This document shows, one piece after another, positions 43,873-52,633 of a DNA stretch of 64,000 nt (position 1 is its first letter; every line of letters starts with the position of its first letter). The notes under the pieces are model-generated. The model saw only the letters and a list, made by a program, of their open reading frames with translations. It made no database searches and was not told the DNA's origin. The position numbers and the translations under genes were made by a program. Source of the DNA: IGN2 sp964639955 (GTDB taxonomy: Bacteria; Bacteroidota; Ignavibacteria; Ignavibacteriales; Ignavibacteriaceae); NCBI GenBank assembly GCA_964639955.1, contig CAZXGJ010000008.1:1-64000 (forward strand), written 5' to 3'.

Positions 43873-44757
43873 ATGCCAAAATATTACATCGGAACAGCAG
43901 GATGGTCTTATAAAGACTGGGTGCCTTCATTTTATCCAAAACAGCAGTCAGGAAAATTTGATTGGCTGCAGTTCTACTCACATTACTTTAATTGTGTTGA
44001 GGTGAATTCAACTTACTATACTTACATTAGTCCAAAAATTGTTGAAGGATGGATTAAGAAAGTAACTGACAGTGATGATTTTATTTTTCATATCAAACTT
44101 CATCAGGATTTTACACACAAAAGAAAATTTGATGAGCAAAGTGTAAAAACAGTCAGATACAATCTGGATATTCTTTCAAATGCAGAAAGACTTGGTGGAT
44201 TGCTGATTCAGTTTCCATATTCATTTCCTTATAATAACTCAGCTACACAATACATCCAGGAGCTGAAAGATATCTTTCCAAACTACAAATGTTTTGTGGA
44301 AGTAAGACATTCATCCTGGCAAAATGAAAAGGCACTAGAATTTTTTAAGCAATCCGATCTTACTTTCTGCACGATTGATCAACCGCAAATCGGACAAGCA
44401 ATACCGTTTGAGCCAATAATAACAAATGACAGAGCATATATTCGCTTTCACGGAAGAAATGTTGATGCCTGGAAGAAATCTATTAATAGTTTTGGTAAAG
44501 AACAATCTTATGAAGAAAGAAGCGAGCGTTACAAGTATCTTTATTCCCCCGGTGAGTTGGTTGAAATTGAGCAGAAGGTAAAATCAATTCAATCAAAAGT
44601 GAAAGAAGTGCATGTTATTATGAACAACCATCCGCAGGGCGATGCAGTTGCAAATGCATTTGAGCTTATCCACTTACTGGAAGAAAAAGATAAAGTTGAA
44701 ATGCCTGCAACGATTGTTAAAGCGTATCCGAGGCTGGAGGAACTGTTAATCAACTGA
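43873..44757 (+). CDS. DUF72 family protein
   Basis: 294 residues of the DUF72 (YecE) family, a TIM-barrel fold of unknown enzymatic role. Typical blocks: YYIGTAGWSYKDWVPSFYP at the N-terminus, NSTYYTYISPKIVEGW, FIFHIKLHQDFTH, FVEVRHSSW, AYIRFHGRN and IMNNHPQGDAVANAFEL. The catalytic reaction is not known. It is placed between the LexA and DinB genes. Confidence 0.92.
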   Translation: MPKYYIGTAGWSYKDWVPSFYPKQQSGKFDWLQFYSHYFNCVEVNSTYYTYISPKIVEGWIKKVTDSDDFIFHIKLHQDFTHKRKFDEQSVKTVRYNLDILSNAERLGGLLIQFPYSFPYNNSATQYIQELKDIFPNYKCFVEVRHSSWQNEKALEFFKQSDLTFCTIDQPQIGQAIPFEPIITNDRAYIRFHGRNVDAWKKSINSFGKEQSYEERSERYKYLYSPGELVEIEQKVKSIQSKVKEVHVIMNNHPQGDAVANAFELIHLLEEKDKVEMPATIVKAYPRLEELLIN

Positions 44758-44772
44758 GAAGAAATTGTTTAA

Positions 44773-44829
44773 TTATTGAATTATTGAAAAACAATGAATG
44801 ACTACAAATGACCAATTACTAATGACTAA
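44773..44829. repeat. Short word-repeat region upstream of dinB
   Basis: TTAATTATTGAATTATTGAA followed by AATGAATGACTACAAATGACC and AATTACTAATGACTAA. ATTATTGA and AATGAC words are repeated several times. It resembles one side of the word-repeat elements seen elsewhere in the window. Confidence 0.45.
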
Positions 44830-44832
44830 AAT

Positions 44833-45978
44833 ATGCGAACAATATTCCATTTAGATCTCGATGCATTCTTTGTTTCAGTTGAAAGGATACTCGATCCTTC
44901 ACTGAAAGGGAAGCCCGTAATAGTCGGCGGTGATCCGAAATACGGGAGGGGAGTTGTTGCTGCCTGTTCGTACGAAGCACGAGTTTACGGACTGCATTCA
45001 GCTATGCCGATAAGAACTGCATACAAACTTTGTCCGCACGGAATTTACATCCATGGGAGTCACGGAGAATATTCGCGTTTCTCAAAAGCTGTAAAGAATA
45101 TACTTCAGCAGTACGCTCCAATTGTTCAGCAGGCATCTATTGATGAATTCTATATGGATTTTACAGGATGCAGAAATATGTACGGTTCACTCTTTGCATT
45201 TGCATCTTTTCTTCAGAAAGAAATTTGGGAAAAGCTTTCACTTCCTTGCTCGATAGGAATCGGCAGCAACAAAACAATTGCAAAGATTGGCTCCGATTGT
45301 ATGAAGCCGAACGGAATCACGTACATTCTTCCTGGAATGGAAAAAGAATTTCTTGCACCAATGCCTGTCGAAGCAATTCCCGGAGTTGGAAAAGTTACTC
45401 TTCAGGATTTTCACTCAAAAGGAATTTACAGGATAGGCGATATAACAAAACTCCCGCAGGATTATTTTGCTGCAGCTTACGGCAAATACGGAATTGATCT
45501 TTACAGAAAAGCTTGTGGCGAAGGCAACGAGTATCTGATTGTTGATAACTATGAACAAAAAAGCATTTCCCACGAAAGAACTTTTACAGATGTTACAAGC
45601 AAGCAGTTTCTTAAAGAAAAATTATTCAAGCTTACAGGAAAAGTCTGCCAGGAACTGAGAAATATGGACTGGCTGGCTTCAACAGTAAATATAAAATTGC
45701 GTTATTCTGATTTTCAAACATTAACACGCTCAAGAAAAATAAAGCCAACCGATGATGACAGAACAGTATTTGAAACTGCCTGGGATATGCTGATGAAAGC
45801 ACATACAAGAAGAGTAGCAGTAAGATTAATAGGTGTTGGTGTTAGTAAGTTCTCAAAATTCTCTGAGCAGCAGGAACTGTTTGAATGGGAAGAAGTGAAA
45901 AGAAAAAGGATGCTTCGCGCAGTTACAAAAGTTAGGGATAAATACGGATATGAGATGATAAATATAGGTTTTCAATAA
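44833..45978 (+). CDS. dinB: DNA polymerase IV (DinB)
   Basis: Y-family translesion polymerase of 381 residues. The start HLDLDAFFVSVE carries the first catalytic acids, SIDEFYMDFTG (about 104) the next; YGLHSAMPIRTAYKLCP, SIGIGSNKTIAKI and IPGVGKVTLQDF (helix-hairpin-helix) complete the family pattern. The little-finger domain follows from about residue 250. It inserts bases opposite lesions under SOS control. The Phd/RelE-type pair starts 44 bases later. Confidence 0.94.
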   Translation: MRTIFHLDLDAFFVSVERILDPSLKGKPVIVGGDPKYGRGVVAACSYEARVYGLHSAMPIRTAYKLCPHGIYIHGSHGEYSRFSKAVKNILQQYAPIVQQASIDEFYMDFTGCRNMYGSLFAFASFLQKEIWEKLSLPCSIGIGSNKTIAKIGSDCMKPNGITYILPGMEKEFLAPMPVEAIPGVGKVTLQDFHSKGIYRIGDITKLPQDYFAAAYGKYGIDLYRKACGEGNEYLIVDNYEQKSISHERTFTDVTSKQFLKEKLFKLTGKVCQELRNMDWLASTVNIKLRYSDFQTLTRSRKIKPTDDDRTVFETAWDMLMKAHTRRVAVRLIGVGVSKFSKFSEQQELFEWEEVKRKRMLRAVTKVRDKYGYEMINIGFQ

Positions 45979-46021
45979 AAATAAATTGTCAATATATTTA
46001 GGTAAAGAAAAAGGTGATATA

Positions 46022-46213
46022 ATGGATACGAACAAAATAAAAACTATTGAAATACAAAAACCTTCTGTAATAATATCCAAAGAAGAATATGAGGGATTAC
46101 AGGAAACGCTGGAAATATTATCAGATAATGAGCTTGTTAAGGAGATATTTGAAGCTTTATCTGAGAACAAAGAAGCACGGGTAAATCATGAAGATTTATT
46201 CGGAGATAGATAG
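46022..46213 (+). CDS. Antitoxin, Phd/YefM-like
   Basis: 63 residues from the ATG at 46022, with binding site AAGGTGAT six bases upstream. The sequence (IQKPSVIISKEEYEGLQETLEIL and a basic end) fits the small Phd/YefM-type antitoxin fold. It overlaps the toxin start by one base (TAGTG), the usual coupling of this operon type. It should neutralise the toxin and repress its own promoter. Confidence 0.8.
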   Translation: MDTNKIKTIEIQKPSVIISKEEYEGLQETLEILSDNELVKEIFEALSENKEARVNHEDLFGDR

Positions 46214-46467
46214 TGTGGAAGATTCAGTACACACAAAAGGCAGTAAAGGCTTTTAAGAAGTTAAACCCGGATATAAAAGAAAAGTTACGAATCGCAATTG
46301 AGGAATTAAGAATTCAACCTGATGCAGGTAAGCAATTAGCAGGTCCGTTAAAAGGATTGAGATCTTTAAGAGTGGGTAATTACCGAATTATTTACAGGAA
46401 AGAAGTTCAGGTACTTGTTATTTTAATAATTACTATTGGACATAGAAAAGAAGTATATAAAGCTTAA
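46213..46467 (+). CDS. RelE/ParE superfamily toxin
   Basis: 84 residues from a GTG at 46213 that overlaps the antitoxin stop. RelE/YoeB/ParE fold: WKIQYTQKAVKAFKKL, LRIAIEELRIQPDAGKQLAGPLKG, LRVGNYRIIYRKEVQVLV, and the C-terminal IGHRKEVYK with the His and Tyr of active RelE-type mRNA nucleases. A ribosome-dependent RNase is likely; ParE-type gyrase poisoning is the alternative. Confidence 0.88.
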   Translation: MWKIQYTQKAVKAFKKLNPDIKEKLRIAIEELRIQPDAGKQLAGPLKGLRSLRVGNYRIIYRKEVQVLVILIITIGHRKEVYKA

Positions 46468-46522
46468 AATTTTCTTTATTCAGCAGAAATAAAAACTTAA
46501 TAATAATTTTGTAATAGAGATT

Positions 46523-46867
46523 TTATCCCGGAGGCCATTGCATATGTCTTCCGCCGAGCAAGTGCATATGGATATGATAAACTTCCTGACCTCCATCATT
46601 TCCGCAATTAAAGACTAATCGGAAACCATTTTTAGCAATACCAAAATCTTCAGCAAGTTTATTTGCTGCATCGAACAATTCTCCAAGTAAAGCAGCATGT
46701 TCTTTACCTTTTATATCAGTCACTTTAGGTATTTCTGTTTTTGGTATAATGAGAATATGAATAGGAGCCTGAGGTTTTATGTCTTTGAATGCTAAAACAT
46801 TTTCAGATTCGTAAACAATGTCGGCAGGGATTTCTCTATTAATAATTTTAGAAAAGATAGTAGCCAT
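46523..46867 (-). CDS. HIT family protein (HinT-like)
   Basis: 114 residues with the triad HIHMH near the end (about 98-102), followed by LLGGRHMQWPPG as in HinT. Start MATIFSKIINREIPADIVYE. Hydrolyses AMP-amino or AMP-lysine-type substrates. It starts two bases after the NtrC-type regulator stop, so probably co-transcribed with it. It ends on the plus side without a clear terminator. Confidence 0.94.
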   Translation of the reverse strand: MATIFSKIINREIPADIVYESENVLAFKDIKPQAPIHILIIPKTEIPKVTDIKGKEHAALLGELFDAANKLAEDFGIAKNGFRLVFNCGNDGGQEVYHIHMHLLGGRHMQWPPG

Positions 46868-46868
46868 A

Positions 46869-48224
46869 TTATTCTCCTTTTTCTATTCCGTACTTTTTCA
46901 TTTTGTTATACAGATGACTTCTCTGAATATCAAGCAGTTCAGCAGTTTTACTAATATTCCAGTTATTCTCATTCAACTGTTTGATGATGAATGCACGTTC
47001 TGCTTTTTCCTTGAATTCCTGAAATGAATTCGATTCATCAATTATATCATCCATAGTTGCCTGACCAGGTTTGAGAAGTAACTCAAGATCGTTTCTTTCA
47101 ATTTCTTTTTTATCTATAATAATAATGATTCTTTCGATCATATTTTTTAACTCACGAACATTGCCGCTCCAGATCATCTCCTGCATAAGTTTCATTGCAG
47201 ATTCCAGAAATTTAACAGGTGGTTTTTTATGTCTTATAGTAATTTCTTTTGAAAAAGCTTCAACGAGAACCGGAATATCTTCCTTTCTCTCCCTCAAAGG
47301 CGGAATATGTATTGGGATAACGTTCAATCTATGGTATAGATCTTCCCTGAAATTATTTTTTTCTATTTCTTCAAGAAGGTTTTTGTTTGTGGCAGAAATT
47401 ATCCGAACATCTACATCTATTTTTTTACCGCTGCCAACCCGTTCTATTTTACCATCTTCAATTGCTCTTAATACTTTAGCCTGAGCCTGTGGACTCATAT
47501 CTCCAACTTCATCAAGAAAAATTGTTCCTTTGTTTGCCAATTCAAATTTTCCGATGCGTTGGGAAACAGCACCAGTAAATGAACCTTTCTCGTGTCCGAA
47601 CAATTCTGATTCAATTAATTCATTTGGAATTGCTGCACAATTTACTTCAATGAAAGGTTTATCTTTTCTTAAACTTTTTTTGTGAATAGCTCTTGCAACT
47701 AATTCTTTTCCGGTTCCGTTTTCTCCTGTAATCAAAACTCTGGTATCGAGTGGAGCAACTTTATCTATTAACTCAAGAATATTCTTTATTCCTTTACTTG
47801 AACCAAGAATTTCACCTTCAACTCCAAGAGACTTTTTAATTTCAATATTTTCAGTGAGAAGTTTTACCTGTTCAACAGCATTACGTACACTGATGATCAG
47901 TTTATCCCTGTCAATTGGTTTCTCAATAAAATCAAACGCACCAAGTCGTGTTGCTTTAATTGCATTCTCGATACTTCCGTGAGCAGAAATAATAATAACA
48001 GCAAGTGAAGAATAATTTTCTTTAACTTTTTTCAAAACTTCAAAGCCGCTCATTTCCGGCATCTGTATATCAAGAAGTAAACAGGAAAATAATTTCTCTT
48101 CCAGTATAGCCAAGCCTTTTATTGCTGAAGTCGAATAATCCACAGAATAACCCTCATATTCGAGGATCATTTTTATGCTCTCGCAAATTTCTTTTTCGTC
48201 GTCAATGATTAGTATTGTGTTCAT
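46869..48224 (-). CDS. NtrC-type sigma-54 response regulator
   Basis: 451 residues. Receiver with D at about 52 (LLLDIQMPEMS), AAA+ domain (about 135-365) with Walker A GENGTGKE, GSFTGA loop (the Ser variant of GAFTGA that contacts sigma-54) and Walker B GTIFLDEVGD, then a Fis-type helix-turn-helix (NNWNISKTAELLDIQRSHLY). It activates sigma-54 promoters when phosphorylated. The cognate kinase is not adjacent. It overlaps the next gene by 4 bases (ATGA). Confidence 0.95.
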   Translation of the reverse strand: MNTILIIDDEKEICESIKMILEYEGYSVDYSTSAIKGLAILEEKLFSCLLLDIQMPEMSGFEVLKKVKENYSSLAVIIISAHGSIENAIKATRLGAFDFIEKPIDRDKLIISVRNAVEQVKLLTENIEIKKSLGVEGEILGSSKGIKNILELIDKVAPLDTRVLITGENGTGKELVARAIHKKSLRKDKPFIEVNCAAIPNELIESELFGHEKGSFTGAVSQRIGKFELANKGTIFLDEVGDMSPQAQAKVLRAIEDGKIERVGSGKKIDVDVRIISATNKNLLEEIEKNNFREDLYHRLNVIPIHIPPLRERKEDIPVLVEAFSKEITIRHKKPPVKFLESAMKLMQEMIWSGNVRELKNMIERIIIIIDKKEIERNDLELLLKPGQATMDDIIDESNSFQEFKEKAERAFIIKQLNENNWNISKTAELLDIQRSHLYNKMKKYGIEKGE

Positions 48225-48880
48225 AAAATAATTCTGAAATATCTGAGTGATCTTATAATCATTATTTGTGAAGGAAGAATGTCCTTATTCATTTCCAGCA
48301 TATCACCAAAAAGAACTCCGTACCAGTTTACATCCACATCTCTGAAGTCAACTTCTGACTGAGCTTTAAAATCTTCTTCAAACACTTCTACAAAATAACC
48401 AAATACATCGGCTAATTTCAATATATTCTCTGCATAACCGATAAATGCGTTTCCGAAAAAATGTGCAAGTTTATCCTTATCTCCGTATTCATTATCCGGC
48501 GAATCATAAAATAATCTTGACGGCAGGTTTGTATTTTTTATGTTTGCAATTGAATCACTTGCTGAGATTAGCGGGTAGTATATTCTGATTTTTAATATAG
48601 GTAATAAAATCGGAACTTCCTGATAGGGAATAGTTGTAAATGTTAAAGCCAGCAGAGCTTCTTCGTAATCATTTTTATAAAACCGGATTGCTTTTAAATA
48701 AATTGAATCAACTAATGCTAGGTCAGAATTTTCTTTTCTTAATTCAAGATAATACTCTGAAGCAATGAATTCTGAAAGATAATTAACACCTTTTGAGAGG
48801 GAACTTTGCTGAGGAAAAATAAACGGCGTTGACATTAGAGATATAATTAAGAAAGAAAGAGATATCTGCTTTACTCTCAT
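48221..48880 (-). CDS. DUF2279/VanZ-like exported protein
   Basis: 219 residues with an N-terminal signal (about 1-24, PQQSS). The C-terminal third has KDKLAHFFGNAFIGY, GYFVEVFEEDFKAQSEVDF then DVDVNWYGVLFGDML, the pattern of DUF2279 (YfiM-like) proteins. Function unknown. It overlaps the NtrC-type regulator, so may be under the same control. Confidence 0.7.
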   Translation of the reverse strand: MRVKQISLSFLIISLMSTPFIFPQQSSLSKGVNYLSEFIASEYYLELRKENSDLALVDSIYLKAIRFYKNDYEEALLALTFTTIPYQEVPILLPILKIRIYYPLISASDSIANIKNTNLPSRLFYDSPDNEYGDKDKLAHFFGNAFIGYAENILKLADVFGYFVEVFEEDFKAQSEVDFRDVDVNWYGVLFGDMLEMNKDILPSQIMIIRSLRYFRIIL

Positions 48881-50548
48881 TTAAGTTTGAATGACTCCCG
48901 GATTAAATCTTGGTATCTCTGGATTGTGATTAGCAGATTCAATTCCCATCGAAATATATTTTCTTGTTTCAGCAGGATCAATTATTTCATCAATCCATAA
49001 TCTGGCTGCTGCATAGTAAGGATTATTTTTCTCATCGTAAGCGGCAGAAATCTCTTTGAGTAATTTTTGTTTTACTTCCTCCGTTACTTTGGTTCCTTCT
49101 TTTTCAGCCTGTTTAATTTTAATGTCCAGAAGTACACTGCTTGCCTGCGCGCTTCCCATCACTGAAATTTTTGCGTTGGGATACGCATAAATAAATCTGG
49201 GATCGTACGCTTTTCCGCACATTGCATAATTTCCGGCACCAAAACTATTCCCTACGATTATAGTAATTTTCGGTACAACAGAATTTGCGACTGCATTAAC
49301 CATCTTGGCTCCGTCTTTAATTATTCCGCCGTGTTCTGCGCGACTTCCAACCATAAAACCTGTTACATCCTGAAGAAATACAAGTGGTATTTTTTTCTGA
49401 TTACAGTTCATTATGAAACGGGTTGCTTTATCAGAACTGTCGGAATAAATCACACCGCCAACCTGCATTTCGCCAGAACCTTTGAGAGATTCAGTTTTTA
49501 CAACGCTTCTTTGATTCGCAACGATTCCAACTGCCCATCCATCAATTCGTGCATAAGCTGTGATAACGGTTTTTCCATAGCCAGCTTTGTATTCATCAAT
49601 ATCAGAGTCATCGACTATTCTGGCAATTACTTCATACATATCATATGGTTTGATAGTATCTTCCGGAAGAATTCCATAAATTTCTTTTGGTGAAAACTTT
49701 GGTGGTTTAGATTCAATACGATCAAATCCAGCCGTATCTCTTTTTCCGAATTTATTAACCAGACTTCTTATCTGTGCAATACATTCCTTATCATCTTTCA
49801 TTACATAATCGGTGACACCAGAAATGTTTGACTGAACACGTGCACCACCAAGACTTTCATTGTCAATCTTTTCACCAATTGCTGCACGAACAAGATGAGC
49901 GCCAGCAAGAAATACAGAACCTTCACCTTCAACAATCAATGCTTCGTCACTCATAATTGGAAGATAAGCACCACCAGCAACACAGGGACCCATTATCGCG
50001 GCAATCTGCGGAATTCCTTTTGATGACATTACAGCATTATTACGAAATATTCTTCCGAAGTGCTCTTTATCAGGAAATATTTCATCCTGAAGAGGAAGAA
50101 AAACACCAGCGCTGTCCACCAGATAAATAATTGGCAGATGATTTTCCATTGCAATTTCCTGTGCGCGAAGATTTTTCTTTGCAGTGATCGGAAACCATGC
50201 ACCGGCTTTTACAGTTGCATCGTTTGCAACAATAACACATTGTCTTCCGCTTATTTTACCAATACCATAAATTGTTCCTGATGATGGAGCACCACCATAT
50301 TCTTTATACATATCGTAAGCAGCGAAAGTGCTGAGTTCAATAAATTCCTTTGGATCGTCTATTAAAAGATTTATCCTTTCTCTGGCGGGAAGTTTTCCTT
50401 TTTCTTTTTGCTTTTCAATTGCACTCTGTCCGCCACCAAGTTTTATTTTTTCTTTTTCGGCGTTAAGCTTTCTCAGAAGTTCTTTCTGATAATCAGCTCT
50501 CTTCAGAAAAGCTTCATCTTCTTTTATTATTGTTCCGATTGGTTTCAT
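48881..50548 (-). CDS. Acyl-CoA carboxylase beta subunit (methylcrotonyl/propionyl type)
   Basis: Carboxyltransferase subunit of 555 residues: two crotonase-like halves with the biotin- and CoA-binding blocks IMGPCVAGGAYLPIMSDEAL and FLQDVTGFMVGSRAEHGGI, then SFGAGNYAMCGKAYDPRF. The block order and the start (LRKLNAEKEKIKLGGG) are closest to methylcrotonyl-CoA carboxylase beta; propionyl-CoA is an alternative. The biotin-carrying alpha subunit is not in the window. The upstream HepT gene overlaps the start by 4 bases (ATGA). Confidence 0.9.
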   Translation of the reverse strand: MKPIGTIIKEDEAFLKRADYQKELLRKLNAEKEKIKLGGGQSAIEKQKEKGKLPARERINLLIDDPKEFIELSTFAAYDMYKEYGGAPSSGTIYGIGKISGRQCVIVANDATVKAGAWFPITAKKNLRAQEIAMENHLPIIYLVDSAGVFLPLQDEIFPDKEHFGRIFRNNAVMSSKGIPQIAAIMGPCVAGGAYLPIMSDEALIVEGEGSVFLAGAHLVRAAIGEKIDNESLGGARVQSNISGVTDYVMKDDKECIAQIRSLVNKFGKRDTAGFDRIESKPPKFSPKEIYGILPEDTIKPYDMYEVIARIVDDSDIDEYKAGYGKTVITAYARIDGWAVGIVANQRSVVKTESLKGSGEMQVGGVIYSDSSDKATRFIMNCNQKKIPLVFLQDVTGFMVGSRAEHGGIIKDGAKMVNAVANSVVPKITIIVGNSFGAGNYAMCGKAYDPRFIYAYPNAKISVMGSAQASSVLLDIKIKQAEKEGTKVTEEVKQKLLKEISAAYDEKNNPYYAAARLWIDEIIDPAETRKYISMGIESANHNPEIPRFNPGVIQT

Positions 50549-50883
50549 TTTGATTGTGTTAAAAGGATTTGAATTTTTTCTTGAATTTCAGGCAGCTTAT
50601 TTTTTATTGCATCCCAGAGAATCTCGTAATCAACACTGAAATATTGATGAATGATTTTGTCTCTCATCCCGGAAATTTTTTTCCATTCGATATCTTTATG
50701 TGTTTTTCGAAAATCAGGTGAAAGATTTTTTACAGCTTCACCTATAATTTCAAAGCTTCTTGAGAAAGCCCTAGTGAACATTTCGCTTTCAACAAAGGAA
50801 TTGTAGTCAAGTTTTTCAGTGGACTTTAATAGAAAAGTAATTTCATCAAGAATATGTTTAAGATAAACTTCGTTATGTTTCAT
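50545..50883 (-). CDS. HepT-like HEPN toxin/RNase
   Basis: 112 residues, mostly helical, with the HEPN RNase motif Rx4HxY in RDKIIHQYF (about residue 75-82). HepT pairs with MntA (gene upstream); MntA AMPylates HepT to silence it. It overlaps MntA by 11 bases and the carboxylase start by 4 bases, so the pair seems joined to the carboxylase transcript. The type VII toxin-antitoxin role is from studied family members. Confidence 0.9.
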   Translation of the reverse strand: MKHNEVYLKHILDEITFLLKSTEKLDYNSFVESEMFTRAFSRSFEIIGEAVKNLSPDFRKTHKDIEWKKISGMRDKIIHQYFSVDYEILWDAIKNKLPEIQEKIQILLTQSK

Positions 50884-51175
50884 ACCACTGAACTTCGTTT
50901 CTAATATACGGAAGAATATAAGGGCTGATTCCTTTCTCTGTTAAAAGATCAACTTTTCTTCCAAAAATCTCTTCTAATGCGAAAGCAAGCTCAATAAAGT
51001 TATCAAATGATTTTTCTTCAAAATCAACAAGCAGATCAATGTCACTTTTTTCAGTAGCTTCATCTCTTCGATAAGAACCGAACAAACCAATTTTCCGAAC
51101 ATGATATTTCTTTAAAAGAGATTTGTTCTTTTGAAGAATTTTGAGGATGTCTAGTGACGATAACTCGTTGCTCAT
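50873..51175 (-). CDS. MntA-like minimal nucleotidyltransferase antitoxin
   Basis: 100 residues. The nucleotidyltransferase motif GSx10DxD is complete: GSYRRDEATEKSDID, followed by LLVDFEE with the third acid. Start MSNELSSLDILKIL. In the MNT/HEPN pairs this protein AMPylates and so neutralises the HepT RNase. It sits at the head of the transcript unit, after the repeat region 51271-51413. Confidence 0.9.
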   Translation of the reverse strand: MSNELSSLDILKILQKNKSLLKKYHVRKIGLFGSYRRDEATEKSDIDLLVDFEEKSFDNFIELAFALEEIFGRKVDLLTEKGISPYILPYIRNEVQWYET

Positions 51176-51270
51176 ATAAATTGTAATTTGTTTAATCTAA
51201 AAATAACGAAAGGAACAATAAGCAGTTTTCTTCTGCTTTTATTTGAGTTTCAATTGTTTTCATGGCCTAT

Positions 51271-51413
51271 CCTCCAGCCCCTTCCCAAAGGGAAGGGGAG
51301 GTTTGGATTTAATACTCAATCTATTATTTAGATTATCATTTATATTTAGTAAGAAATTTAATCACCTTTCAAATTTATCTCTTTCCCCCCTTAGGGGAGA
51401 GATGGAGAGGGGC
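51271..51413. repeat. REP-like palindromic region
   Basis: CCCCTTCCC-AAA-GGGAAGGGG (51278-51298) is a perfect hairpin flanked by CCTCC and AGG. A second, TCTTTCCCCCC-TTA-GGGGAGAGA (about 51379-51400), ends in GGAGAGGGGCT, an imperfect reverse complement of the left side (CTCCAGCCCC). The two hairpins and the outer inverted ends resemble REPIN-type elements. The region between MntA and the acyl-CoA dehydrogenase has no gene. Confidence 0.65.
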
Positions 51414-51415
51414 TT

Positions 51416-52576
51416 CTATTTTAAGAGCTCTCTGGCTATAACAATCCTTTGAATTTCGGAAGTTCCTTCTCCGATAGTTAACAGTTTTACATCTCTGAAA
51501 TATTTTTCCACAGGATAATCTTTTGTAAAACCATAACCGCCGTGAATCTGAACAGCTTCGCTTGCAGCTTTTTCTGCTATTTCACTTGCGAATAGTTTTG
51601 CCATAGCTGCTTCCTTAATATTTGGCAAGCCTTTATCTTTCATTGCAGCCGCACGGAAGGTAAGCAACCTTGCAGCATCAATATTTGTTTGCATATCGGC
51701 AAGTTTAAATTGTGTTGCCTGGAAAGCAGATAATGGCTTTCCGAATTGAAATCTTTCCTGAGAATATTTTAACGATTCAATCAAGCAGCCCTGAGCTAAT
51801 CCAAGGCTGAGTGCTGCAATCGAAATTCTTCCGCCCTCGAGTATCTTCATTGCCTGGATAAATCCTTCGCCCTCGTTGCCGATAAGGTTTTCTTCCGGCA
51901 CTTCACAATTTACAAATGCAAGCTGGGTTGTTTCGCAGGCACGCATTCCCAGTTTATTTTCTTTTTTGCCGGAAATAAATCCGGGCATTTCTTTTTCAAG
52001 GATAAAAGCAGAAATACCGTGCTTGCCGGCATTCTTATCTGTTACTGCCATAATAACTGCAGTTTCACCATAAGTGCCGTGTGTAATAAAGTTTTTGCTG
52101 CCGTTAAGGATGTATTTATTTCCTTTTTTCTCAGCAAAGGTTTTCATTGCAGCAGCATCGCTTCCCGAAGCCGGTTCTGTTAACCCCCATGCACCTATTT
52201 TTTTACCGGTAACCAGGTCAGGCAGATACTTTTTTTTCAATTCTTCATTGGCAAATCTAAAGATATGATTTGTGCACAATCCGTTATGAGCAGCAACTGA
52301 AAGAGAGATGGATGGATCTACCTTACCAAGTTCTTCAATAATAATTACAAAATCAACATAACCCAAACCTGCACCGCCATATTCTTCAGGGAATATAATT
52401 CCCATAAATCCGAGCTCGCCAAGTTCCCTGAATATTTCAATTGGAAATTTTTGAGATTCGTCCCACTCCATAACCCGCGGACGTATTTTTTTCTCAGCAA
52501 AATCTCTTATTGTGTTACGAATAATTGTTTGGTTTTCTGTTAATTCAGGAATAAAGGGATGGTTTGCAGTTTCCAT
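51416..52576 (-). CDS. Acyl-CoA dehydrogenase
   Basis: 386-residue FAD enzyme that oxidises acyl-CoA to enoyl-CoA. FAD block WGLTEPASGSDAAAMKT, ACD block GYGFTKDYPVEKYFRD, and the C-terminal IGEGTSEIQRIVIA, where the Glu is the catalytic base position of the short-chain branch. The substrate could be butyryl-, isobutyryl- or isovaleryl-CoA. With the carboxylase and MeaB nearby, a role in branched-chain amino-acid breakdown is likely. Start ATGGAAACTGC at 52576. Confidence 0.92.
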   Translation of the reverse strand: METANHPFIPELTENQTIIRNTIRDFAEKKIRPRVMEWDESQKFPIEIFRELGELGFMGIIFPEEYGGAGLGYVDFVIIIEELGKVDPSISLSVAAHNGLCTNHIFRFANEELKKKYLPDLVTGKKIGAWGLTEPASGSDAAAMKTFAEKKGNKYILNGSKNFITHGTYGETAVIMAVTDKNAGKHGISAFILEKEMPGFISGKKENKLGMRACETTQLAFVNCEVPEENLIGNEGEGFIQAMKILEGGRISIAALSLGLAQGCLIESLKYSQERFQFGKPLSAFQATQFKLADMQTNIDAARLLTFRAAAMKDKGLPNIKEAAMAKLFASEIAEKAASEAVQIHGGYGFTKDYPVEKYFRDVKLLTIGEGTSEIQRIVIARELLK

Positions 52577-52633
52577 TTGCCGGCCTTTTGAGAATTTATT
52601 ATTTAAAGAACGGGGCTCTTAACCTTACTGAAA

